64,000 nt of DNA from contig NZ_AP024660.1 in NCBI RefSeq assembly GCF_019977395.1, forward strand, positions 3,968,001 to 4,032,000, given 5' to 3'. The position numbers and the translations under genes are program-made. Each line of letters starts with the position of its first letter. Position 1 is the first letter of the stretch. Below are positions 44,699-58,876 of the stretch, one piece after another. The stretch comes from Arthrobacter sp. NicSoilC5. GTDB lineage: Bacteria; Actinomycetota; Actinomycetes; Actinomycetales; Micrococcaceae. Below the pieces are notes generated by a model that was given only the letters and a program-made list of their open reading frames with translations, did not search any database and was not told where the DNA came from.

Positions 44699-44978
44699 GC
44701 AGGCCACTCTATCTTCGGGTTTGTTCCAAGGGAATGGCGGCTGAAAGGCCGCCGGCGGTCTTGTCATTCGTAAATTGTTAAGCAGCGACACCGTATTACG
44801 ACGGCCTTTCCTCAAGTTCGCATCAAGACTGCCTGAATGTTCACTGAGGATCCTGAAATGCCCCTTATGCCCTACTCCATGCGGCATAGGCTCATCGACG
44901 ATGAGTTTACCGGGCTAAGCAGCAGGCCCGGCAAATGCGGGGGCGCCGTTTTCCGGGCCTCCTGTAAATGGGGAAAGA

Positions 44979-46346
44979 ATGTCCGACTACGAAACCCTTA
45001 TGGGGTTTGTTCCGTCCGCTCCGGCACCGAAGCCGGCGCGGAAACCACGCTATTCAACGTATATTGTTGGGGCGATTACCGCGCTGTTCATGCTTTTGGC
45101 AGCAGTGGACAGCGGGTTGGCGGGGGCCCTGGTTGTCCTGGCCATCTCGCTGGCCCTCACCGGCCTCTACGTCCTCATCACGGGACGCCGCTCCTGGGCA
45201 TGGCTGCCCGCACAACGGAAAGCCGGGGCCGTCGCGATGGCAGCGTCTTTGGCGCTCTTCGTCGGCGGTGCCGTCGCAATGCCACGGGTTGCCGGCGCTG
45301 ACCTGCAGGCCGCCTCATCGGAGAGCACCGCCAAGGCCACCCAAGCGACAGCGAGCCCGACGGCGACAGCCAAGGCGTCGCCGTCGTCCACGCCAAGTCC
45401 CACTGCCGACGCCACGGGCGAACCACTGGACCCGGAGAACCCATACGCTCTTGCCGCCGGCGTCACAGCAACCGCGCCCAACGCGCAGCCTGCCTACGCC
45501 ACCAAGGCGCTGGATCTGCTGGCTGACCTCCCCATCAAGGGCCGCGCGCCGAAGACCGGATACGACCGGGCGCAGTTCGGCCAGGCGTGGGCGGATGTGG
45601 ACCGGAATGGCTGCGATACCCGCAATGACATCCTCAAACGCGACCTCACCGGCATTTCGTACACGAACAGTGTGCCGTGCAAGGTGCAGTCGGGAACGCT
45701 GGCCGATCCTTACACGGGTAAGACCATCAGCTTTGTGCGGGGTTCCGCGACCAGCAGCGCCGTCCAGATCGACCACGTGGTGGCCTTGAGCGACGCCTGG
45801 CAGAAGGGCGCGCAGCAGCTGACAGCGGAGCAGCGGACGGCTTTTGCCAACGACCCGCTGAACCTGCAGGCCACGGACGGGCCCACCAACCAGCAAAAGG
45901 GCGACGGCGACGCGGCCACCTGGTTGCCGCCGAACAAGGGCTTCCGCTGTGAGTACGTTGCGCGGCAGGTTTCCGTGAAGGCGACCTACGGGCTGTGGGT
46001 CACCCAGGCGGAGCACGATGCAATTGCCCGGATCCTGGGCGACTGCGCCGGGCAGCTGGCACCGACCAACCAGCAGGCGCCGGCTCCTGTTGCGCCTGCC
46101 CCGGCACCTGCTGCGGTTGCGCCCGCACCTGCGCCGGCACCCGCACCTGCTGCAGTGGCGCCTGCGCCTGTGGTCCCGGCTGCACCAGCGCCCGTGGCCC
46201 CAGTTCCTGCAGCGCCGGCACCCGCTGCTGCCTACTACGCCAACTGCGCGGCGGCGAGGGCTGCAGGCGCCGCGCCGCTTTACGCGGGGCAGGCCGGCTA
46301 CCGCCCTGCGTTGGACCGCGACTCCGACGGCGTCGCCTGCGAGTAG
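44979..46346 (+). CDS. Membrane-anchored DUF1524/HNH-type nuclease with C-terminal Excalibur domain
   Basis: 455 residues. Three membrane segments (~28-105) are followed by a Ser/Thr/Pro/Ala linker. The extracellular DUF1524 nuclease domain (~180-345) shows DVDRNGCDTRNDIL, the catalytic VQIDHVVALSDAWQKGA and DPLNLQATDGPTNQQKGD. A long Pro-Ala linker leads to an Excalibur calcium-binding domain (YYANCAAARAAGA, DRDSDGVACE) at the C-terminus. It is likely a surface nuclease for nutrient DNA or defence. GGGGAAAG lies just before the ATG. The next gene shares the Excalibur domain. Confidence 0.88.
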   Translation: MSDYETLMGFVPSAPAPKPARKPRYSTYIVGAITALFMLLAAVDSGLAGALVVLAISLALTGLYVLITGRRSWAWLPAQRKAGAVAMAASLALFVGGAVAMPRVAGADLQAASSESTAKATQATASPTATAKASPSSTPSPTADATGEPLDPENPYALAAGVTATAPNAQPAYATKALDLLADLPIKGRAPKTGYDRAQFGQAWADVDRNGCDTRNDILKRDLTGISYTNSVPCKVQSGTLADPYTGKTISFVRGSATSSAVQIDHVVALSDAWQKGAQQLTAEQRTAFANDPLNLQATDGPTNQQKGDGDAATWLPPNKGFRCEYVARQVSVKATYGLWVTQAEHDAIARILGDCAGQLAPTNQQAPAPVAPAPAPAAVAPAPAPAPAPAAVAPAPVVPAAPAPVAPVPAAPAPAAAYYANCAAARAAGAAPLYAGQAGYRPALDRDSDGVACE

Positions 46347-46413
46347 CAGCCGGGTTTTTCCTCGGGCCTCGGCCCAACCGCATCACCACCACATCGCATT
46401 CCTAGGGGGAATC

Positions 46414-47154
46414 ATGAACAACAACCTGTACGCCGGCCACCCGGTCACCGGACGGCTGAAGAAATCGTTGGCGCTGGCCGTCCTGGCCGGCCTGTTGCTG
46501 ACCGGCTGCGGAGGCAAGCAGGCATCCGTCGAACCGGCATCCGCCGCCACGTCCACCGCCACCGCTGAGGCATCTGTCTCCGTTCCAGGCGTGGTGGGCC
46601 TGACCCTGGACAAGGCCACGGACCAGCTCAAAGGTCTCGGCTTCAAGGTTGAGGCCAAGGACATCGTGGACGGCAAGAGCATCATGTTGGAGAAGAACTG
46701 GCAGGTGATGACGCAGGATCCTGCCAGCGGCGCCACAGCGGCCAAGGGTTCCACCGTTCGCCTCGGCGTGAAGTCGCTCGACAAAATTGCTGCGGAGAAG
46801 GCAGCTGCCGAGAAGGCCGTGGCTGACAAGGCTGCCGCCGAACAGGCTGCAGCCGCGAAAGCAGCTGCTGAAAAAGCCGCGGCTGACAAGGCTGCCGCCG
46901 ACCAAGCTGCTGCTGCTAAAGCTGCAGCAGACCAGGCCGCGCGGGACGCGGCTGCCAAGGCAGCCGCGGAGCAGCAAGCAGCGCAGAAATTTGTCCAGGC
47001 ACCAGTCCAGGCACCGGCCCAAGCACCTGCAGCCGCCTACTACGCCAACTGCACCGCCGCCAAGAATGCCGGTGCCGCCCCGCTGTACAGGGGTCAGCCA
47101 GGATACAGTTCCTCTCTTGACCGCGACGGCGACGGTGTTGCCTGCGAGCGATAG
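46414..47154 (+). CDS. Lipoprotein with PASTA domain, Ala/Lys-rich coiled coil and Excalibur domain
   Basis: 246 residues. Signal peptide with lipobox LTGC, lipidated Cys32. A single PASTA domain (VPGVVGLTLDKATDQLKGLG, ~60-125) is followed by ~65 residues of AEKAAADKAA-type repeats predicted as a long helix. The C-terminal Excalibur domain (YYANCTAAKNAGA, DRDGDGVACE) is nearly the same as in the preceding nuclease. PASTA domains often bind peptidoglycan, so it may span the wall. It lies 67 bases downstream of the nuclease gene; GGGGGAA precedes the ATG. The coiled-coil DNA (46787-46990) is internally repetitive. Confidence 0.85.
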   Translation: MNNNLYAGHPVTGRLKKSLALAVLAGLLLTGCGGKQASVEPASAATSTATAEASVSVPGVVGLTLDKATDQLKGLGFKVEAKDIVDGKSIMLEKNWQVMTQDPASGATAAKGSTVRLGVKSLDKIAAEKAAAEKAVADKAAAEQAAAAKAAAEKAAADKAAADQAAAAKAAADQAARDAAAKAAAEQQAAQKFVQAPVQAPAQAPAAAYYANCTAAKNAGAAPLYRGQPGYSSSLDRDGDGVACER

Positions 47155-47174
47155 GCGGCGCTGGTAGTACCCAG

Positions 47175-47218
47175 ACGAGCTGTGGACGCTTCCCGTTTGG
47201 GAGGCGTCCACAGCTCGT
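47175..47218 (+). terminator. Terminator of the nuclease/lipoprotein pair
   Basis: ACGAGCTGTGGACGC (47175-47189) and GCGTCCACAGCTCGT (47204-47218) are exact reverse complements. The inner TTCCC/GGGAG bases extend the stem to about 20 bp around GTTT. It separates these genes from the rRNA promoter. Confidence 0.85.
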
Positions 47219-47370
47219 TCGGTTAGTGGGTTCGGCGACAGTAATGGCCGCGGCGGCGCGGTGTGCGGCAGCACACACAGCGCAATTGCGGCCCCAGCAG
47301 GCTGCTTGGGTGCCCGGAATACCCGTCCTGCCCCGGAATTCCGCGGATTTTCCAACTCCTTCCGCCCGGT

Positions 47371-47399
47371 TTGCGGTGGGGGTTGTGTGCGTGTATTGT
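47371..47399 (+). promoter_or_regulatory. Candidate rrn promoter
   Basis: TTGCGG (47371-47376) and TATTGT (47394-47399) are separated by exactly 17 bases, about 410 bases upstream of 16S. It sits just upstream of a boxA element. Additional promoters may exist in the leader. Confidence 0.6.
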
Positions 47400-47809
47400 T
47401 TTCTAAGTCGCCGCGGGGGAGACAGTGAAGAACTGTTCACCGGGTGGCCAAAACCCCAAATCAAGGCCAGAATCTGGTTGCTCTTTAGGGCGCTGGAAAT
47501 CGGTGTGGGGCGGTCTTCAATTCGATGTGAATCCTGAAAGATGGATTTGCTTCGGAGGTGGGGATCGGGTAACTTTGAAAAGTTGCTCCGGAGCGATCCT
47601 GAACGTTGGTTTGGGTGGTGCCGGGTGTGTCTGTTGTTTGAGAACTCAATAGTGTGCCAAGTTTGTTGATACCGATTATGTATGTAATTGGTTGAATTTG
47701 CCGAATCGTGCCGCCCCTGTGGTGTGGTTTGGTGTTTTTAGCTGGTTTCAAATTTTGTGCAGCCATTATGACCGTTATTTCCGGTGGTTTTGGTTGTGTC
47801 TGTTTGTTT
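47400..47809 (+). promoter_or_regulatory. rRNA leader with boxA antitermination signal
   Basis: No coding gene is seen between 47219 and 47809. TGCTCTTTA (47479-47487) matches the NusB/S10 boxA consensus. TTTGAGAACTCAATAGTG (47637-47654) is a conserved leader element, repeated with two changes in the 16S-23S spacer at 49697-49714. Both are typical of rrn antitermination and processing. Confidence 0.75.
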
Positions 47810-52962
<5,153 letters not shown>

Positions 52963-53131
52963 ACACAGAAACATACACATTCTGCTTGCGTCCACTATGT
53001 GGTTCCCAACCAACAACCCTGTTGGCGGAACCTAACAATTGAATACAACACCACCCCCTGCCCACGGGCAGGGATGTTGTAACCACAAGACTTCCCACAC
53101 CACCCCCAAGGGGTTGGTGACGGGTAAAAGG

Positions 53132-53251
53132 GTTACGGCGGTCATAGCGTGGGGGAAACGCCCGGTCCCATTCCGAACCCGGAAGCTAAGACCCACAGCG
53201 CCGATGGTACTGCACCCGGGAGGGTGTGGGAGAGTAGGTCACCGCCGGAAC
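53132..53251 (+). rRNA. rrf: 5S ribosomal RNA
   Basis: About 120 bases, from GTTACGGCGGTCATAGCG to ACCGCCGGAAC, whose ends pair. The conserved loop CCCATTCCGAACCCGGAAG is present. It follows 23S by about 170 bases. Confidence 0.96.
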
Positions 53252-53265
53252 AACTATTAATGGTC

Positions 53266-53293
53266 GAGGCCCCAACCACACGGTTGGGGCCTC
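53266..53293 (+). terminator. rrn operon terminator
   Basis: GAGGCCCCAACC (53266-53277), loop ACAC, GGTTGGGGCCTC (53282-53293): a perfect 12-bp stem, 15 bases after 5S, followed by CCACATTTAAC. Confidence 0.9.
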
Positions 53294-53437
53294 CCACATT
53301 TAACAAACAAAACACCCCACGCCGCAGCGAGCGGAACCCCGTCCCAGGGAAACCCTCAGGCCATGGCCCAACGCGCCATCCCATCCTGCCCGGATTCCTC
53401 GGACCCGCCATCATTTCCCGCCCACTACCTGACAGCA

Positions 53438-53543
53438 TGTGATGCTGTTCGGGGAGAAGGGGCAGGACATGATGCCGCGTTGGGGGAGAAGGGGCAGGAT
53501 GTGATGCCGCGTTGGGGGAGAAGGGGCAGGACATGATGCCGCG
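53438..53543. repeat. Tandem 32-bp intergenic repeats
   Basis: Two full 32-bp units (53468-53499 and 53500-53531) share GATGCCGCGTTGGGGGAGAA and the ending GGGGCAGGA. They differ at only two bases. A diverged 30-bp copy precedes them (53438-53467) and a partial copy follows (from 53532). They lie in the gene-free stretch 53294-53637 between the rrn terminator and pxpA. There are no spacers, so this is not a CRISPR array. Confidence 0.8.
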
Positions 53544-53571
53544 TCGCGGAGAGGTTCGTAACGAGGGTAAT

Positions 53572-53606
53572 GGATTGTTGAACAATCCGGCTTTTTAGGG
53601 CATTCT
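53572..53606 (+). promoter_or_regulatory. pxpA promoter with 17-bp GntR-type operator
   Basis: GGATTGTTGAACAATCC (53572-53588) is a perfect 8+1+8 palindrome. It covers the -35 TTGAAC (53578-53583). CATTCT (53601-53606) follows at spacing 17. A close copy (15 of 17 bases) sits at the DUF969 promoter at 59583-59599. The FCD-type GntR protein encoded between the two is the likely ligand. Confidence 0.75.
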
Positions 53607-53637
53607 TGAAGGACACCAATCCGAGACGGAGATCACA

Positions 53638-54396
53638 ATGCCCAGCATCGACCTGAACAGCGACGTCGGCGAGTCCTTTGGGAACTGGTCCTTCGGCGAC
53701 GACGCCGCCATTTTCGAAAGTGTATCCAGCGCCAACGTAGCCTGCGGCTTCCACGCGGGCGATCCCGTGGGCATCATGGCCACCTGCCAGGCTGCTGTGA
53801 AGGCCGGCGTCACCGTTGGCGCCCACCCCGGTTACCGGGATCTGGCCGGATTCGGCCGCCGCTTCGTGGACATGACCCCGGAAGAGCTGACCGCTGACGT
53901 CGTCTACCAGATCGGCGCAGTCCAGGCAGTAGCCCTCGCAGCAGGAACAGCCGTCCGCTACGTCAAGCCCCACGGTGCCCTCTACAACACCATCGTGAAC
54001 CACCCCAAGCAGGCCGGCGCCGTGGTCGCAGCGATCCTCGCCGTGGACCCCACGCTGCCCCTTATGGTGCTCCCCAACTCCGAGATCCAGCGCCAGGCCG
54101 AAGCCGCCGGACTGCGGACCGTGGCCGAGGCGTTCGCTGACCGGGCCTACAATCCGGACGGCACCCTGGTCTCCCGGCGCGAACCGGGCGCAGTGCTGCA
54201 CGAGGTCGCTGACGTCGTCGAACACGTCCTGCGCCTGGCCACCGACGGCGTGGTCCGTGCCATCGACGGCTCCCTGGTCCCCGTCAAGGCCGAGAGCATC
54301 TGCCTGCACGGTGACACCCCCGGGTCCGTGGCGATGGCCGCCGCCGTCCGCGCCGCGCTGCTGGACGCCGGCATCCAGATCCAAAGTTTCGCCTAG
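53638..54396 (+). CDS. pxpA: 5-oxoprolinase subunit A (LamB/YcsF family)
   Basis: 252 residues. The family signature opens the chain ([13 protein letters not shown]), followed by [13 protein letters not shown] (~30), [15 protein letters not shown] (~60), KPHGALYN (~115) and [12 protein letters not shown] near the end. With PxpB and PxpC it cleaves 5-oxoproline to glutamate using ATP. GGAG lies 7 bases before the ATG. First gene of a three-gene operon, two bases before the fused pxpB-pxpC gene, under an operator-bearing promoter. Confidence 0.94.
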   Translation: MPSIDLNSDVGESFGNWSFGDDAAIFESVSSANVACGFHAGDPVGIMATCQAAVKAGVTVGAHPGYRDLAGFGRRFVDMTPEELTADVVYQIGAVQAVALAAGTAVRYVKPHGALYNTIVNHPKQAGAVVAAILAVDPTLPLMVLPNSEIQRQAEAAGLRTVAEAFADRAYNPDGTLVSRREPGAVLHEVADVVEHVLRLATDGVVRAIDGSLVPVKAESICLHGDTPGSVAMAAAVRAALLDAGIQIQSFA

Positions 54397-54398
54397 CC

Positions 54399-56075
54399 AT
54401 GCCCACCAAACAGCAGCAGGCACAGAAGCCGCCACACGCCGCACTGACCGGTGTCCGGGCCGCCGGAGACTGCGCCATCCTGGTGGAGCTCCCCACCCTG
54501 GACTCCGTCCTCAGTCTCCAGGCGCAACTCACCGCACACCCCCAGCCGGGGCAGGTTGACGTCATTGCCGCAGCCCGGACCGTCCTCATCACCACGGACT
54601 CGCCCCACGCGGCACGGGACCTGGCCACTCACGTGCGCAGCATCGACCTGGAAGCCCCGGCCGGCACCGAGAGCACGCTGGTCACCATCGACGTGGTGTA
54701 CGACGGCGAGGACCTGGACGAGGTCGCGAAGCTCACCGGGCTGGACCGCCAGGGAGTCGTTGCCGCCCACACAGGCCAGCTCTGGACCGCCGCCTTTGCC
54801 GGCTTCGCCCCCGGCTTCGCCTACCTCACGGGCGAAGATTCCCGCCTGGAAGTGCCGCGGCGCCACTCACCGAGGACGGCTGTGCCCGCCGGTGCCGTGG
54901 CACTGGGCGGCGCGTACTCGGCGGTCTACCCCCGGCAGTCGCCCGGCGGCTGGCAGCTGATCGGCCGGACCGAAGCAGCCATGTGGGACCTGGACCGCGA
55001 AAACCCGGCCCTGATCCGGCCCGGCGACACGGTCCGCTTCAACGCGGTGCGGTCGCAGGCCACCGTGGCCGACCACGCTGTGACCGAACAGCGCGGGCCG
55101 GACGCGGCCAGCACCGCGGCAACAGACCCCGCCACCGCAGGGCTTGCCGTCCGGAAGCCGGGACTCCAGGCCACCATCCAGGACCTGGGCCGCCCGGGCT
55201 ACGCCTCCCTCGGCGTCAGCAGCGCCGGCGCCATGGACCGGGCGGCCCTCCGCCGCGCCAACCGCCTGGTGGGCAACGCCGAGGACGCGGCCGGCATCGA
55301 ACTCCTCTTCGGCGGCCTGGAACTCGAGGCCCTCTCGGACCAGGTCCTGGCCGTCACCGGCGCAGAGGTTCCACTTGGGATCACGCCGCCGGAAGACGCG
55401 GCAGCAGGTACGACGGCGGCCCGGCACCCCGGGTGCGGCGCCCCCTTCGCGCTGCTGGCGGGGGAGAGGCTGACGGTGGGAAACCCGACGGCAGGGCTCC
55501 GCTCCTACCTCGGCGTCCGCGGCGGGATCGGCGGCCCCGACGCGCTGGGGAGCCGGTCCACGGACACCATGTCCGGGATCGGGCCCGAACCGCTCCAGGC
55601 TGGAACCATCCTTCCCGTGCTCGCACCGAAGCCGGGCAGCATCGTGGGCCACCCCGAGTCGTCACCCCTTCCGGACCAGTCCGCGGCAACCGTGCTCCGC
55701 GTGGTGCCCGGACCCCGGCAGGACTGGTTCAGTGCCCAAACCCTGCAGGACTTCCTGGAACAGGACTGGACCGTCACGCCGCAGTCCAACCGGATCGGAC
55801 TGCGCCTCAACGGCCACGCCCTCACCCGGAGCCGCGACGGTGAACTGGCCAGCGAAGGAACGGTCCGGGGCGCCATCCAGGTGCCGCCGGAAGGCCAGCC
55901 TGTCCTCTTCCTCTCCGACCACCCGGTGACGGGCGGATACCCGGTGATCGCCGTCGTCGTCCACGCGGACCTGGACAAAGCGGCCCAACTTCCCCCGGGC
56001 GCCGCCGTGCGGTTCACCGCTGCAGCACCCCCGGCAGAACTGCCCGAAACAGCTAAGGAAAGCCCCCATGCGTAA
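54399..56075 (+). CDS. pxpBC: Fused 5-oxoprolinase subunits B and C (KipI-KipA)
   Basis: 558 residues. The N-terminal half (~18-225) is the AHS1/KipI domain: [28 protein letters not shown], then [20 protein letters not shown]. The C-terminal half (~248-545) is AHS2/Kip[21 protein letters not shown], then [27 protein letters not shown] and [16 protein letters not shown]. The two are separate genes in E. coli and B. subtilis. Fusion fits their role as one complex. The stop overlaps the biotin carboxylase start by 8 bases. Confidence 0.93.
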   Translation: MPTKQQQAQKPPHAALTGVRAAGDCAILVELPTLDSVLSLQAQLTAHPQPGQVDVIAAARTVLITTDSPHAARDLATHVRSIDLEAPAGTESTLVTIDVVYDGEDLDEVAKLTGLDRQGVVAAHTGQLWTAAFAGFAPGFAYLTGEDSRLEVPRRHSPRTAVPAGAVALGGAYSAVYPRQSPGGWQLIGRTEAAMWDLDRENPALIRPGDTVRFNAVRSQATVADHAVTEQRGPDAASTAATDPATAGLAVRKPGLQATIQDLGRPGYASLGVSSAGAMDRAALRRANRLVGNAEDAAGIELLFGGLELEALSDQVLAVTGAEVPLGITPPEDAAAGTTAARHPGCGAPFALLAGERLTVGNPTAGLRSYLGVRGGIGGPDALGSRSTDTMSGIGPEPLQAGTILPVLAPKPGSIVGHPESSPLPDQSAATVLRVVPGPRQDWFSAQTLQDFLEQDWTVTPQSNRIGLRLNGHALTRSRDGELASEGTVRGAIQVPPEGQPVLFLSDHPVTGGYPVIAVVVHADLDKAAQLPPGAAVRFTAAAPPAELPETAKESPHA

Positions 56076-57816
56076 AGTCCTCATAGCCAACCGCGGCGAG
56101 ATCGCCGTCCGGATCGCCCATGCCTGCGACGATGCAGGCCTGGAAAGCGTGGCCGTCTACGCCGACCCCGACGCCGACGCACTGCACGTCTCAGCAGCCA
56201 CTGAGGCATACTCGCTGGCCGGATCCAGGCCCCAGGAAACCTACCTGGACATCGACAAGATCCTGGCCATTGCGGCCAAGAGCGGCGCCGACGCCGTCCA
56301 CCCCGGCTACGGCTTCCTGTCCGAGAACGCAGGCTTTGCCCAGGCCGTGCTGAACGCCGGCCTGACCTGGATCGGCCCCTCCCCGGACACCATCCGCCTG
56401 CTGGGCGACAAGGTCAGCGCCCGCGAGGTGGCCGTCCGGGCCGGCGCCCCGCTGGCACCCGGCAGTGACGGGCCCGTGGACAGCGCCGCCGAGGTCCGTG
56501 CCTTCGCCGAGCAGGTGGGCCTCCCCGTGGCCATCAAGGCTGCCTTCGGCGGCGGCGGACGCGGCCTCAAAGTCGTCCGGAACCTGGCCGATATCGAGGA
56601 AAGCTTCGACTCGGCGGTCCGCGAGTCCCTTGCAGCCTTTGGCCGCAGCGAGTGCTACGTGGAGAAATTCCTGGACCGCCCCCGCCACGTGGAGGCACAG
56701 GTCATCGCGGACACGCACGGCAATGTGGTGGTGGTGGGCACACGCGACTGCTCGCTGCAGCGCCGCCACCAGAAACTCGTGGAGGAAGCCCCCGCGCCAT
56801 TCCTCACGCCGGACCAGCGGGCCGCCATCCATGCCTCTGCCAAGGCCATCTGCCGGGAGGCCGGATATGTCGGCGCCGGCACCGTGGAGTACCTGCTGGA
56901 CGGCTCCGGTTTCCTCAGCTTCCTGGAGGTCAACACGCGGCTGCAGGTGGAGCACCCGATCACCGAGGAGACCTCCGGCGTGGACCTGGTGGCTGCCCAG
57001 CTGGCCATCGCGGCGGGGGAGCAGCTCCCCGTCCTGGAGGACCCGGAGCCGCGCGGCCACGCCTTCGAATTCCGCATCAACGCCGAGGACCCGGGCCGCG
57101 GATTCCTGCCCTCGCCCGGGACCGTGGAATCCTTCGAGGTGCCCACCGGGCCCGGGATCCGCCTGGATACGGGCGTCCGTGCCGGCTCTACGGTGCCCGG
57201 GCAGTTCGACTCGCTGCTGGCCAAGCTGGTGGTCACCGGCGCAGACCGCCAGCAGGCCCTCCGGCGTGCCCGCCGCGCCCTGCAGGAGTTCCGGATCGGC
57301 GGACTGGCCACCGTGCTGCCCTTCCACCGGGCAGTGGTCGGGGCGCCGGACTTCACCCGCGAGGACCGGCTGGACACCTACACCACCTGGATTGAGAACG
57401 AATTCGCCACCGCCCTGGACGCGGACCCGGCCTTCAGCCCGGCCGCGCCGGATGAACCCCGCCGGACCATCGGCATCGAGGTGGACGGCAAACGGATGGA
57501 GCTGGGACTGCCCAAGGCGCTGCTGGATTCCCTGCTCGACGGCGGTGGCCGGCGGAGCGCGGAAGGCCAGGAGGCCAGCGGGGAGACGCTGCAGGAGAAG
57601 AACGACGGCGACCTGCTGGCCACCATGGCCGGCACCGTGGTCAAGTGGCTGGCTGAGCCCGGGGCAAGCGTCGAGGAAGGCGAAGCGGTACTGGTGCTCG
57701 AAGCCATGAAGATGGAGACGGCCGTGGCCGCCCACCGTGCCGGGACCGTCGGTGAGCTGTACGCCGCGGCCGGAGACGCCGTCGGGCCCGGGCAGGTGCT
57801 CACCACGATTTCCTAA
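56068..57816 (+). CDS. Biotin carboxylase fused to biotin carboxyl carrier domain
   Basis: 582 residues. The N-terminal biotin carboxylase (~1-445): [23 protein letters not shown]-grasp loop [27 protein letters not shown], and [19 protein letters not shown]-terminal biotinyl domain ends the chain with [12 protein letters not shown], biotinylated Lys548. It carboxylates its own biotin with ATP and bicarbonate. The carboxyl acceptor must be another protein. Here the coupled AHS1/AHS2 fusion, related to the transferase part of urea carboxylase, is the obvious partner. A separate acyl-CoA carboxylase role is the alternative. AAGGAAAG precedes the ATG. Confidence 0.93.
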   Translation: MRKVLIANRGEIAVRIAHACDDAGLESVAVYADPDADALHVSAATEAYSLAGSRPQETYLDIDKILAIAAKSGADAVHPGYGFLSENAGFAQAVLNAGLTWIGPSPDTIRLLGDKVSAREVAVRAGAPLAPGSDGPVDSAAEVRAFAEQVGLPVAIKAAFGGGGRGLKVVRNLADIEESFDSAVRESLAAFGRSECYVEKFLDRPRHVEAQVIADTHGNVVVVGTRDCSLQRRHQKLVEEAPAPFLTPDQRAAIHASAKAICREAGYVGAGTVEYLLDGSGFLSFLEVNTRLQVEHPITEETSGVDLVAAQLAIAAGEQLPVLEDPEPRGHAFEFRINAEDPGRGFLPSPGTVESFEVPTGPGIRLDTGVRAGSTVPGQFDSLLAKLVVTGADRQQALRRARRALQEFRIGGLATVLPFHRAVVGAPDFTREDRLDTYTTWIENEFATALDADPAFSPAAPDEPRRTIGIEVDGKRMELGLPKALLDSLLDGGGRRSAEGQEASGETLQEKNDGDLLATMAGTVVKWLAEPGASVEEGEAVLVLEAMKMETAVAAHRAGTVGELYAAAGDAVGPGQVLTTIS

Positions 57817-57823
57817 GCGCACG

Positions 57824-58816
57824 TCACGAGGGCATCCGCGAGAACACGCGGCACACCGCAAGGCTGAACCAGAGCTGGAGGTCGTGGAACCTGTCCCGGA
57901 GCAGGTGGCCGGTGAAGAGCCCTGACGGTTCCTGGTGCGCGGAGAGCCAGTCGCGCGCCTGGTTGGTTTTTTCCGTTCGCAGGCCGGGGCGGATGATGCT
58001 GATGGCGTCGAGGGCGGAAACGAGGTCAGTCATCCAGAAGGGAAAGCAGAACTCGGTCCAGTCGGAGACGCGGCCCTTGTCAGGATAGGCGTCCGGCTCG
58101 AAGAAGCGGGCCGCCAGCATTTCCGCGGCCTTCTGTGCGGAGGTGCTTGCGCTGTTCGCGGGATGGGCAGCGTAGGCCCTGAGCACCACCCCGGTGATCA
58201 GGTGCGAGAACGGCTGCGCCGGATCGCCGGGAATGGTCTGCGGCTCGTCCAGCGCGTCCAGGTTCCTCCCACGGGTGCGGATGGGAAGGGCCCAGCCGCC
58301 GTCGTCCTGCCGCGACGCCTCAAGCCAGCTGAACGCGCGTTCTACACGGGGGTCGTCGCCGTACCCCGCCTTGCACAGGAGCCCGATGAGGGCTCCCGTG
58401 TAGTTGGGAGACACCTGGTTGCCGTAAATCCCCCGAAGGTCACCCAGCTCGGACTGGTGTGAAAGCACATAACCGGCGGCTGCGGCGATGGCCGGATGCC
58501 GGCGGGTGAGCCCGAACATCTCGACGAGGAACCCGAGTTGCCGGTAGGTCTCCAGCAGGTCGTAGTCCATGCGGTCCCGGGCCCGTTTTCCCGGATAGGC
58601 CCACGACCCATCCGCCGCTTGGTGCCGCAGGATCCGGCGGGGGACCGGAAGGTCCCAGAGTGCCTCGTCCGGCGCACCCGCGGGAGCGGCTGGCAGCCCT
58701 CCCGGCCCGGGGACCAGCTCGCGGACGGCCCAGGCGCGCACGGCAGGGTGGCCGCTGGACAGCAGCGGGGCGATCGGGTCGAACCGGAGGCCGTCAAGCC
58801 ACGTCATGGTCACCAT
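57824..58816 (-). CDS. Prenyltransferase/squalene-cyclase-like alpha-toroid protein
   Basis: 330 residues. Repeated helical motifs of the terpene-cyclase/prenyltransferase alpha-alpha barrel: ILRHQAADGSWAYPGKRA (~75), VERAFSWLEASRQDDGGWAL (~170) and WLSAHQEPSGLFTG (~295), each a QxxDGSW-type repeat. The DxDD or DDxD cyclase motif is not seen, so terpene cyclisation is unlikely. No partner function is obvious. The stop lies 7 bp from the convergent biotin carboxylase stop. ATG 58816 has no ribosome binding site; TATTCC ends 6 nt upstream (leaderless type), facing the divergent GntR gene. Confidence 0.82.
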   Translation of the reverse strand: MVTMTWLDGLRFDPIAPLLSSGHPAVRAWAVRELVPGPGGLPAAPAGAPDEALWDLPVPRRILRHQAADGSWAYPGKRARDRMDYDLLETYRQLGFLVEMFGLTRRHPAIAAAAGYVLSHQSELGDLRGIYGNQVSPNYTGALIGLLCKAGYGDDPRVERAFSWLEASRQDDGGWALPIRTRGRNLDALDEPQTIPGDPAQPFSHLITGVVLRAYAAHPANSASTSAQKAAEMLAARFFEPDAYPDKGRVSDWTEFCFPFWMTDLVSALDAISIIRPGLRTEKTNQARDWLSAHQEPSGLFTGHLLRDRFHDLQLWFSLAVCRVFSRMPS

Positions 58817-58876
58817 GATGGCGGAATACGTCCGGTGCGGACAGGGTACCGGTGTCCTGCCGGATATCGTGGTCCC

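Noticed and set aside
53438..53543. Possible CRISPR array
   Set aside because: The 32-bp units abut head to tail with no spacers and no cas genes are present.
56191..57861. 556-codon open frame antisense to the biotin carboxylase gene
   Set aside because: Low-complexity Gly/His/Gln sequence with no family features, opposite a clear ATP-grasp enzyme.
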